From: Sphingomonas gellani
GTDB lineage: Bacteria; Pseudomonadota; Alphaproteobacteria; Sphingomonadales; Sphingomonadaceae
Reading direction: 5' to 3'
DNA length: 64,000 nt
Assembly (NCBI RefSeq): GCF_900110035.1
Contig: NZ_FOCF01000001.1
Span: 434,001-498,000 of the forward strand
The first letter of the stretch is position 1. The number at the start of each line of letters is the position of its first letter. Below, piece after piece: positions 57,946 through 64,000 of this stretch. The notes below the pieces were generated by a model. It did no database searches. It was not told the origin of the DNA and saw nothing but the letters and a program-made list of their open reading frames with translations. Made by a program: the position numbers and the translations under genes.

Positions 57946-58725
57946 ATGGCTGAGATCCGCGCTCCGAAGCCGCTGAAGGCGTACACGGTCCTTGAGCATG
58001 ACGAGCGCACCGGAGCGATCTATTTCGCGCGCCATGCGATCGTCGCCCGAAAGGCGGGAGCGGCGGAGTATGGCGACGGCGAGTTGTCCTACGTCACCTG
58101 CAATCGCGCCCCGTGGGCGGATCGCTTCGCTGATACTGGCGCGGTTCCCGCCGCTGTCATGGTTGAGCATGGCTAGCACTTCGAGTGCGTCCACTGCGGG
58201 AGCCGGATCGACGAGGATTTGCGCGACCGCTGGCGCGAGCGGCGTCACGACAGCTTTGCGGACATGCTCCGGGAGGCCCGCCGCTGGCGTCGGTGGAAAC
58301 CGACTATGGTCGTGGGAAGTCAGCACACGCGGGTGTTCTGCGATGCGATCTGCGAGGCCGCTTGGGGCGTTGAACAGGCGGAAATCCGCAGGATTGGGGA
58401 TCGCACGGTCGAGCGGTTCAAAGCCATCGTGCTCCGCCGCTTCCCAGACGCTGACATCGTCGAGGACGATGACCGCTGGCAGCGGCCTCATGTCTACGTC
58501 ACGCGAAACAGGATGGGCCGCCTGGCTCCCCGGCAGGTCGTCGTTGCGTTCCGCTTCCCAGGCATGGCGTACGGCCCGGCATCGCTGCGCTGGGACCATC
58601 GATCAACCTACCGAGGCGGCAAGCCGGAATGGAGTTGCTGCAACGGCGACAAGGAGGCCTTTGAGGCTTGGGCGGCTGCGTCGAAGCCCGTGCCTTCCAT
58701 CCCGTTCGCAATGGAGAGGGAATGA
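57946..58725 (+). pseudogene. Zinc-ribbon island gene interrupted by an in-frame TAG
   Basis: One frame runs from ATG 57946 (after AGGTGGAG) to the stop at 58723-58725, 259 codons, broken only by TAG at 58174-58176 (codon 77). Upstream it encodes TVLEHDERTGAIYFARHAIVARK up to VMVEHG; directly after the amber codon come HFECVHCGSRIDEDLRDRW and later VFCDAICEAAWG, a C-x2-C / C-x3-C zinc ribbon. The halves read as one protein, so the TAG is most likely a recent point mutation of TGG or CAG. The family is an uncharacterised phage-type protein. Alternatively two shorter proteins are made. Confidence 0.7.
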
Positions 58726-58799
58726 AAAAGCGGGCCTGTTTTTAAGCTATTCTTCCATGTTCCCAAGGCCGGGCGCTACGCGCATATGGCGCGGCCCAT

Positions 58800-59015
58800 C
58801 TACCGAATTCCTAGAAGGCTCGCCAAGCTCAGGGCAGCTTCGTCATCCTCTACACGTGCGATAACGCGATTGTCGTCATCGCAAGACTCGAACAGAAAAT
58901 AGCCTGCCCAATCGACGGGAGGCGGATCAAGGGTTTGTGCCCGCCGCGACGTCATTGGAGCTAAGGTCAGGCACTTGCCGGTGGTGGACATGCCACTAAA
59001 GTAGAGCGCCGCCAT
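58800..59015 (-). CDS. Small hypothetical protein
   Basis: A 71-residue protein starting at ATG 59015 (a longer frame reaches 59081 but overlaps the divergent gene). Segments PPPVDWAGYFLFESCDDDNRVIARVEDDEAALSLASLLGIR suggest a small alpha/beta fold. No family is recognised. It is divergent from the 59029 gene, so the starts are 13 bases apart. Confidence 0.4.
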   Translation of the reverse strand: MAALYFSGMSTTGKCLTLAPMTSRRAQTLDPPPVDWAGYFLFESCDDDNRVIARVEDDEAALSLASLLGIR

Positions 59016-59028
59016 TTCAGGATACCGT

Positions 59029-59763
59029 ATGCCCGAGATCAAGAAGACACACTCTTTGCGCGTCGACCCGGGCATGTCCATCAGGATGCTCGCGGATTAT
59101 ATGACGGCGTCCGAACAGGCGAAGCGAACCCTGCTCACCAGAGCCAAATATGTCCCAATTGCTCCGACCATCCAGCACGACGCCGCCCGTGAATCAATCA
59201 CCACCCATCTGTCAAGCGGCGCAGGCGCAACCGACGATATCAAGCAGCGGATTGAAATCCTGAAGAGTGGATTGCAAGGAAGCCAGTTTGAGATCGACAA
59301 GGCGGAAAACAACGCCGACTATCTGGAGCGCTACTTGGAAACGCTTCCACCGATCCCAGCGAAGGCGCATGAGGTGCTGATTGGCAACCGCATGCCACCG
59401 CTCCATGTCGAGGGCTTTGCAATCCGGTGCGCACCGGATTTGGTTTTCAAGCGTGTCAACCAACGGAACGTGGCAAAGATGGGAATGGGCTTTCTCCGCT
59501 ATTCAAAGGGGAAGGCACTTCCGCCGGAGACAGCATGTTGGCAGGGCGCAATAGCCGTAGGTTACCTCACAACCAAGCTTCAACAGGGGTTGGCTGAAAT
59601 AGATCCCGACCGCGACTTGACCGCAGTGATCGACGTGTGGGCTGGGCAGTGTTACACTGCACCGAGTAACTCAGTGTATCGTTTCAAGGAGGTCAAGGCT
59701 GCTTGCGCAGGGATCGCTCAGCGCTGGAAGCAGATACCTCCACCGCCAAATGCCGTCTTTTAA
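59029..59763 (+). CDS. Uncharacterised island protein, possible nuclease-like fold
   Basis: A 244-residue soluble protein with a helical N-terminal part (MLADYMTASEQAKRTLLTRAKY, then a coiled helix to residue 105) and a C-terminal alpha/beta domain (FAIRCAPDLVFKR, KMGMGFLRYSKGKALPPET, AVIDVWAGQ). The order Asp then a strand ending in Lys, followed by a helix, resembles a degenerate PD-(D/E)xK core, but the acidic residue before the Lys is missing and this is weak. Similar proteins, as I remember them, occur in genomic islands without a known role. GC is lower than in the core. Confidence 0.5.
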   Translation: MPEIKKTHSLRVDPGMSIRMLADYMTASEQAKRTLLTRAKYVPIAPTIQHDAARESITTHLSSGAGATDDIKQRIEILKSGLQGSQFEIDKAENNADYLERYLETLPPIPAKAHEVLIGNRMPPLHVEGFAIRCAPDLVFKRVNQRNVAKMGMGFLRYSKGKALPPETACWQGAIAVGYLTTKLQQGLAEIDPDRDLTAVIDVWAGQCYTAPSNSVYRFKEVKAACAGIAQRWKQIPPPPNAVF

Positions 59764-59793
59764 CGTTACCTTGCCGGTCGACGCTTAGCACCT

Positions 59794-60462
59794 TCAAGGA
59801 ATTAGGCCCAATCCGCGGATTGGAAATCTGCCAACTTGCATCTGTCCGACTTTTAGCAGGTCTGCGTTTGCGACTATGGAGGCACCATCCTCGGCAACGA
59901 TCAGTGTTCGGTCAGCATCCCCCATGATCGCAACCCCCACGATAAGCGGACGTCCCTTGACATGGTAGGCGCTACAGCCGGAAGCGCAGCCGGCGGACAC
60001 CCTGCGCACAACCGTGTAATAGTCTAGAAGGCCTTGCGCGCCGCCAGTTCCAATGCCGAAAGTCAGCGCTGAAACAGCGCAGGCTAGAAGAAAGTAAAAC
60101 CTCGACACGCCCGTTGCTCCCGTTTTTGCAAGGTGGTGACGAGTAGAGTGCCTCCTTTGAGCCCACCTGCGTCGCAGCAATGTTATCACAAGCATAGGTA
60201 TAGCAAGTAAGCAGACTGTATAAACAATCACTAGGTATCCGCGCGCAAGCGTGTCTTGTAGGCTGTCTTTAATTAAACCCTCTGGCACTCCGAAAGCTCG
60301 CAGTAGTAAAAGCTTGTAGACAAAGCCGGCCGAATATAATGCGCCCGACAGGGCTCCGAGCACTGGTGCTATCACGCCTGCCAGCGGGCCCCATATGCCG
60401 CGATCACGTATGGCGGGGGGTTTTGGCGGTACTTGTGAATGGGGCTGAGGTGCGAGCGTCAT
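59794..60462 (-). CDS. Uncharacterised island membrane protein
   Basis: A 222-residue protein with a proline-rich cytoplasmic start, about three TM helices (residues 24-58, 72-97, 118-141) and an 80-residue soluble C-terminal domain (LDYYTVVRRVSAGCASGCSAYHVKGRPLIVGVAIMGDADRTLIV). The low GC and AT-rich stretch around 60180-60300 mark it as foreign. No family is recognised. It is convergent with the 59029 gene. Confidence 0.55.
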   Translation of the reverse strand: MTLAPQPHSQVPPKPPAIRDRGIWGPLAGVIAPVLGALSGALYSAGFVYKLLLLRAFGVPEGLIKDSLQDTLARGYLVIVYTVCLLAIPMLVITLLRRRWAQRRHSTRHHLAKTGATGVSRFYFLLACAVSALTFGIGTGGAQGLLDYYTVVRRVSAGCASGCSAYHVKGRPLIVGVAIMGDADRTLIVAEDGASIVANADLLKVGQMQVGRFPIRGLGLIP

Positions 60463-60546
60463 AAGCTCTCATATGTCGCCGAAATGCAGAAATGAACAAG
60501 TGATTCAGCCTGCTTGCTGACCCGTTTTCATCTGATAGTCTAGGTC

Positions 60547-60741
60547 ATGATGTTTACTCCGGAGCAGGAGCGATGGGCCGAGGCTTTGGCGATCTACCGG
60601 ATGCATGGCGACCGGGCGGCTGTATGGATCGCCGCGCGCGTGGCGAGTTTGGCCCTCGCGGGGGACAGTGCGGGCGTGGAGCGCTTTCGCCAGATCGCGG
60701 CGAAACTGGATCAGCTGATCCGCCCGGGGTCGGTGCAATGA
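60547..60741 (+). CDS. Small helical protein (DUF6961-like)
   Basis: A 64-residue helical protein: TPEQERWAEALAIYRMHGDRAAVWIAARVASLALAGDSAGVERFRQIAAKLDQL. It resembles small sphingomonad proteins I recall as DUF6961, of unknown role. The stop overlaps the next start by four bases (ATGA), beginning a three-gene coupled operon with the 31-residue membrane peptide and the SRAP gene. Confidence 0.6.
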   Translation: MMFTPEQERWAEALAIYRMHGDRAAVWIAARVASLALAGDSAGVERFRQIAAKLDQLIRPGSVQ

Positions 60742-60833
60742 TGTTGGCCGTGTGGAACGCAGTTGGTCGCGACGCCTTCTGGTTCGCTATATTGGCCCTG
60801 ACAGGCACTGCGGCGCTGTTCGGGTTCGGTTGA
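60738..60833 (+). CDS. 31-residue single-TM peptide
   Basis: ATGATG at 60738 opens MMLAVWNAVGRDAFWFAILALTGTAALFGFG, ending in TGA at 60831-60833. Both ends overlap neighbours: ATGA with the previous gene and TGATG with the SRAP start. The peptide is one hydrophobic helix. It may be a real micro-protein or only a coupling frame. Confidence 0.45.
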   Translation: MMLAVWNAVGRDAFWFAILALTGTAALFGFG

Positions 60834-61456
60834 TGTGCAATCGCGCGCGACTATCCAGCGAACCCGAGACGCTGTTCACCCGCTTCAACGCCAGCTGGGC
60901 GCAAGACGTGGTGCGGCCGAATAGCGATCCCGTCGAGCTCTACCCGAAGAGTAAGGCCTATGTGGTGCGGGAGGAGCGCGGCCGGCGCACACTGGACGTG
61001 ATGGCATGGGACGTGCTGGGCGGGCAGGCGCCCTGGCCGATGACCAACGTCCGCAACCTGACGCTGCCGCAGTGGAAGGCGCTCGCCGCAGACCCGGCGC
61101 AACGCTGCCTCGTGCCGCTCACCGAGTTCTGCGAATGGACGCCTGACAAGCACCAGGTGGGCGAGGGCAAGCCGATCAAGGGTGAGATGTGGTTCGCGGT
61201 CCCGGATCAGCCGATCTTCGCCGTCGCTGGTTTCTGGCAGATGACGGTGAAGGGGCAGGGGTTCACGATGGTCACCTGTGACCCGAACGAGCTCGTGGCA
61301 CCGATCCACCCCAAAGCCATGATCACCATCTTGCACGAGGCGGATTGGGACAGGTGGCTGACGGGAACGCCGGATGACGTAATCGCTCTTCAGGAGCCGT
61401 TCCCGGCCGACAAGATGACCGTGCGTGGCCCCGTGTTCCCGACCCGGAGCAGCTGA
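60833..61456 (+). CDS. SOS response-associated peptidase (SRAP; HMCES/YedK type)
   Basis: A 207-residue SRAP protein that crosslinks to abasic sites in single-stranded DNA. Met1 is removed to expose Cys2 (MCNRAR), the crosslinking residue; Glu101 (TEFCEW) and His159 (APIHPKAM) are the other catalytic residues, and Asn72 is near the conserved NxR. The open frame extends upstream to 60752, but ATG 60833 gives the required Met-Cys start. It is the third gene of the overlapping operon and lies 66 bp before the next gene, with an SOS box between. Confidence 0.92.
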   Translation: MCNRARLSSEPETLFTRFNASWAQDVVRPNSDPVELYPKSKAYVVREERGRRTLDVMAWDVLGGQAPWPMTNVRNLTLPQWKALAADPAQRCLVPLTEFCEWTPDKHQVGEGKPIKGEMWFAVPDQPIFAVAGFWQMTVKGQGFTMVTCDPNELVAPIHPKAMITILHEADWDRWLTGTPDDVIALQEPFPADKMTVRGPVFPTRSS

Positions 61457-61465
61457 CAGCTAGAA

Positions 61466-61480
61466 GAACAAACGCGGAAC
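61466..61480. promoter_or_regulatory. SOS (LexA) box GAAC-N7-GAAC
   Basis: GAACAAACGCGGAAC is a perfect match to the alphaproteobacterial LexA operator (direct repeat GTTC/GAAC with seven spacer bases). It lies 10 bases after the SRAP stop and 42 bases before the ATG of the next gene, the usual place for an operator in a promoter. It predicts LexA repression and DNA-damage induction of the 61522-62427 genes. Confidence 0.7.
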
Positions 61481-61521
61481 ATGGTACATCCGGGGCGACC
61501 CCGATTCGCACAGGACCTGCC

Positions 61522-61752
61522 ATGGACATGGACCGCTACACACCAGCCAAGCCCGCGTTCGGAGCGTGGCTGATCGCACAAAAGGATAGGGGAGGGCTGC
61601 TCGGCCAGCTTGCGGCAGGTGCCGCTGCCGATCGCGGCTTTCCAAAGCACGGCGACCCTGACGCGGTCCGCAAGCGCCTGGTCGCGCTCCAGGCGGACGG
61701 CGACATGCACTCGGCGCTGGATGACGCCGAGGTCGACTGGCTGGCGTACTGA
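61522..61752 (+). CDS. YozE/SAM-like small protein
   Basis: A 76-residue protein matching the YozE_SAM_like pattern: FGAWLIAQKDRGGLLGQLAAGAAADRGFPKHGDPDAVRKRLVALQADGDMHSALDDAEVDWLAY. Relatives occur in sphingomonad islands and phages; the role is unknown. It is first after the SOS box and two bases before the next gene. Confidence 0.65.
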   Translation: MDMDRYTPAKPAFGAWLIAQKDRGGLLGQLAAGAAADRGFPKHGDPDAVRKRLVALQADGDMHSALDDAEVDWLAY

Positions 61753-61754
61753 GC

Positions 61755-61949
61755 ATGGCGCGGCCCAACGAACAGCGCGAGATCGAAGCGCACATGCTCG
61801 CACAAGAACTGATAGCCGACGTCGGCCACCTCGATGCCTTGGACTGGCTGGAGGATCTGCTCGCCGAGTGCGACGACCAGCACGAGGCCTTGTATCTCAC
61901 CTACGTGATCAGCGCGGTAGAAGCCGCTTCCCATGGCCGACTGCACTGA
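61755..61949 (+). CDS. Small acidic hypothetical protein
   Basis: A 64-residue helical, acidic protein (MARPNEQREIEAHMLAQELIADVGHLDALDWLEDLLAECDDQHEALYLTYVISA). No family is recognised. It lies two bases after the YozE-like gene and overlaps the next start by 17 bases, so it belongs to the same transcript. Acidic small island proteins can mimic DNA or bind host enzymes, but nothing here proves it. Confidence 0.55.
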   Translation: MARPNEQREIEAHMLAQELIADVGHLDALDWLEDLLAECDDQHEALYLTYVISAVEAASHGRLH

Positions 61950-62127
61950 CGGCCGCTGCCGCATCTGCACCGCCAACGACGAAGACGGCTTGATCGAGCA
62001 TATGGCAGAGCGGCTGTGGGAGGGAACGCGGGTGATGGACCTCCCGGCATGGGCGGAAGCCGGCGAGTTCTGGCAGGAGAAGTACCGCGACCATGCAGCG
62101 ATCTTCATCCGCGCCGCGCGGGCCTAA
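61933..62127 (+). CDS. Small Cys-rich hypothetical protein
   Basis: A 64-residue protein with three cysteines at the start (MADCTDGRCRICTAN) followed by helical DGLIEHMAERLWEGTRVMDLPAWAEAGEFWQEKYRDHAAIFIRAARA. The CxxxxC/CxxC spacing could hold zinc. No family is recognised. It overlaps the previous gene by 17 bases and ends three bases before the next. Confidence 0.55.
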   Translation: MADCTDGRCRICTANDEDGLIEHMAERLWEGTRVMDLPAWAEAGEFWQEKYRDHAAIFIRAARA

Positions 62128-62130
62128 GCC

Positions 62131-62427
62131 GTGGGTGCAAACACCCGGCTCGACAGCCTGTCGGACCTGATCAAGCACAAGGCCAACGTGAAGCTGATCT
62201 GCCCGTGTGGGCGGGTGCACATCTTCGACGCCGCGCGCCTCAACCGCTATGCGCTGCTGCGAAGCTGGAACACGCAGCTGGAGGCGCTGCGCTACCGGGT
62301 GAGGTGCGCGGAATGTCAGGGCAGGGGAGTGCGCCTGAAGGCTACACCGGAGCCGCCCACACCGGCCGATCCGTTCCCGCGTACCGAGGTGGAGTGGAAG
62401 CGGCTGCACCGTCGTTTGCGGGGGTGA
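62131..62427 (+). CDS. Zinc-ribbon small protein
   Basis: A 98-residue protein with two Cys pairs, CPCG at about residue 24-27 and CAEC at about 59-62, in the order typical of phage-type zinc ribbons (VKLICPCGRVHIFDAARLNRYALLRSWNTQLEALRYRVRCAECQGRG). GTG 62131 begins it three bases after the previous stop. It likely binds DNA or a protein partner. It is last in the SOS-box transcript. Confidence 0.6.
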   Translation: MGANTRLDSLSDLIKHKANVKLICPCGRVHIFDAARLNRYALLRSWNTQLEALRYRVRCAECQGRGVRLKATPEPPTPADPFPRTEVEWKRLHRRLRG

Positions 62428-62476
62428 ACGGCGTCTTTTCGCCCCGCCCACTGACCGCGAGTGGGCGGGGATTGCT

Positions 62477-63604
62477 TCACTCGGCCGCGCAGCCCGGCCC
62501 CAGATGCAGCACTGCCTTCCCCTTCAGCAGGGGCGTCCCGACCGGCAGCTTCAGGTCGCACGCGTCGACGGTGATCGTCGGGATACCGCCCTCTGTCTGG
62601 AACAGTGGCGTGGGGTTGCCACTGCGGGCGATCAGCCGCGCGACGTGGAGGCGGATGGAGCCCTGCACCTGGACATGCGCGCACTCGCCGCGACCCGGCT
62701 GACAGGGGTCGATGCTGGTGATCATGCCCCAGTCGCTGTCGCCCCAGACCTTGAAGTTGCGCCGGTTCCCCTCGGCAGCCACGCGGTTCAGCGTCGTGCG
62801 GACGCTCTTGATGTCGTAGCCTGCATCCCGGTTCCACCCGCTATAGCCGTCCGTGATCGTGATATCGTGATAGCCCTTCTCCGTCGCGATCCCGTCGCCG
62901 TTGAAGATGCCGTCCGTCGACTGCATGCCGCGAATGTAGAACCGGCTGATCGTCCACGGCCCGCCATTGTCGTCCGCGTTCTTGCCCGCCAACCCGATCC
63001 CGGCCGGGACCTTCGACGATTGCGTGTTCGGCTTGGTCGCCTCGATCCGCACGTCGGTGATCGTGCCCGATGACGAACCGCGGAAGTAGAACCCGCCAGG
63101 CCCAGCATTCAGGCTGGTGACCCGGGCGATCGTCACGCGCGGGGTGGCGTCGCTGCCCTCGAAATTGCGCAGGATGAAGCTGGCACCGTCCGCCTGGATG
63201 TCGCGCAGGGTCAGGTCGGGGACCACACCACGCGGCCGGCTGATCGTGCCCAGCCCGGTAAAGCGCATGTTGGCGATGCCGCCACCCGCCGCCTTGAAGT
63301 TGCGGGTGGTGGTGAAGGTGCCGGGGTTCGCCAGCCGGGGAGCAGCCGGCGCGGCAGCCACGGCCAGCGCCTGCGGCTGTGGCGGGCACACACTCTTCGG
63401 CCCGACATAGACCAGCGTCGAACCGCATCGGGTCAGGACCGTGCCCCTGGCGACGCCGAGGGCCTTGGCCTGGCTGGTGACGGTCACCCGGCCATCGCCG
63501 CTCTTGTCAGGGAGCGGAGCGGCGACGGTGACGACCTGTCCGGCCGCTGGCACGGCGAGGCAGGTTAGGACGAGCGCGCAAAGAGCGCGGATTGCATGTT
63601 TCAT
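62477..63604 (-). CDS. Secreted parallel beta-helix protein
   Basis: A 375-residue exported protein with signal peptide MKHAIRALCALVLTCLAVPAAGQ. After a linker, repeated short beta-strand units (ANMRFTGLGTISRPRG, PDLTLRDIQADGASFILRNFEG, PRVTIARVTSLNAGPGGFYFRG) fit a right-handed beta-helix as in polysaccharide lyases or tailspikes. A Cys-rich end (CDLKLP..LHLGPGC) may form a disulfide. No lyase active site is clear. It lies 13 bp after the next minus-strand gene. Confidence 0.75.
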   Translation of the reverse strand: MKHAIRALCALVLTCLAVPAAGQVVTVAAPLPDKSGDGRVTVTSQAKALGVARGTVLTRCGSTLVYVGPKSVCPPQPQALAVAAAPAAPRLANPGTFTTTRNFKAAGGGIANMRFTGLGTISRPRGVVPDLTLRDIQADGASFILRNFEGSDATPRVTIARVTSLNAGPGGFYFRGSSSGTITDVRIEATKPNTQSSKVPAGIGLAGKNADDNGGPWTISRFYIRGMQSTDGIFNGDGIATEKGYHDITITDGYSGWNRDAGYDIKSVRTTLNRVAAEGNRRNFKVWGDSDWGMITSIDPCQPGRGECAHVQVQGSIRLHVARLIARSGNPTPLFQTEGGIPTITVDACDLKLPVGTPLLKGKAVLHLGPGCAAE

Positions 63605-63617
63605 CAGCGGCTACTCC

Positions 63618-64000
63618 TTACGGGACGACAATGGTGAAGGTGGTCGAACGTGGCGCATTGGCGGCGTTGTCGTTCGGCTCCGTCACGGTCACGCTGTAGG
63701 ACGTGCCGCTCGCGCCCAGCGGGCCGGTGGAGCGCAGGTTGAAGCCGTCCATGGTGAACAGGCCACTGGCGTCCGTGGTCACCGTCATGTTGGGTGAGCC
63801 GGTGTAATTGTTGACCGTGCCTGCATAGGCTTGTCCCGCCACCAACGTCTGATTGGTGAGGGTCAGCGCCTTGAGCGCCACCTTCGCCGCGATCGTGCTC
63901 GCAGGACGGGCGTTGAAGTCTTCCATGGTGTTAGCGGAGCCGCTCGACGTGTTGGTCATCAAGCCCGTGCGCTTGGACGCGGGCAGCGCAGCGCCGCCGG
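63618..64000 (-). CDS. Ig-like/tail-type protein, N-terminus off window
   Basis: The frame is open to the right edge of the window (residues GGAALPASKRTGLMTNTSSG precede the first internal Met), so only the C-terminal 127 residues are seen. They are Thr/Ala/Asn-rich beta-sandwich sequence (AKVALKALTLTNQTLVAGQAYAGTVNN, MTVTTDASGLFTMDGFNLRSTGPLGA) of the kind seen in phage tail or surface proteins. It is cotranscribed with the beta-helix gene. Confidence 0.6.
   Translation of the reverse strand, partial: GGAALPASKRTGLMTNTSSGSANTMEDFNARPASTIAAKVALKALTLTNQTLVAGQAYAGTVNNYTGSPNMTVTTDASGLFTMDGFNLRSTGPLGASGTSYSVTVTEPNDNAANAPRSTTFTIVVP

Noticed and set aside
57774-64000. Complete integrated element with both attachment sites
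   Set aside because: No integrase gene and no second copy of the tRNA-Gln 3' end are seen within the window, so boundaries cannot be claimed.

Overview
This 64-kb window is GC-rich chromosomal DNA that most resembles an alphaproteobacterium of the Sphingomonas group. The evidence is the gene content (a single-cysteine DksA, fused CysNC, a DUF465 pair beside DUF1465, an S9 protein with a long N-terminal extension, a Zur-like Fur protein, UbiK/YbjN/ProC) and the dense packing with GTGA, ATGA and TAATG start/stop overlaps. The assignment comes from family knowledge and protein resemblance, not from a database search.

Positions 1-57848 are mostly core chromosome. The left end holds the start of a Q/N-rich, Gly-rich protein with DNA-level tandem repeats, then dksA, a PilZ protein, two DUF465 proteins, DUF1465, a nitronate monooxygenase and a secreted M1 aminopeptidase. 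At 6.7-11 kb an aldehyde dehydrogenase, alcohol dehydrogenase and DUF779 operon lies opposite an AcoR-like regulator that lacks an AAA+ domain. At 11-15.6 kb are a YcaQ-type DNA glycosylase, an esterase, a cueR-like gene overlapping a subclass B3 metallo-beta-lactamase, a cyclophilin and tRNA-Pro. LepA follows, then an orphan heme-oxygenase-like diiron protein, a 1123-residue GH18/NodB/GT2 polysaccharide enzyme and modABC. Next come rplM-rpsI, heme A synthase, a MerC protein with a Zur-like regulator, dxs, photolyase, a cyclopropane synthase-like methyltransferase, an EF-hand protein, trmFO, DUF952 and gyrA. At 38-57.8 kb are SDR/yaaA, a secreted repeat protein with Lrp, a degenerate histidine kinase coupled to a deacetylase, cysQ-cysNC-cysD, astA with an M20 hydrolase, a DUF481 barrel, rppH, tlyA, tspO, ubiK, ybjN, proC, marR, ilvE and tRNA-Gln.

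From the 3' end of tRNA-Gln (57848) to the window end the character changes to small, poorly known, partly lower-GC genes typical of a phage- or ICE-derived island. Just past the tRNA are a perfect DnaA box and an 11-bp direct repeat. Then come a zinc-ribbon gene broken by an in-frame amber codon, three unknown genes, a tightly overlapping operon of a small protein, a 31-residue membrane peptide and an SRAP (HMCES/YedK-type) protein, a perfect alphaproteobacterial SOS box (GAAC-N7-GAAC) before four small genes, and a secreted beta-helix protein with a partial Ig-like protein. No integrase and no second copy of the tRNA end are visible, so the island probably continues to the right or is a remnant.

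The best leads for something undescribed are the SOS-box-linked cluster at 60.5-62.4 kb, the orphan diiron oxidase-like protein, the Q/N plus KDHGG repeat protein, the kinase-deacetylase pair and the polysaccharide enzyme.
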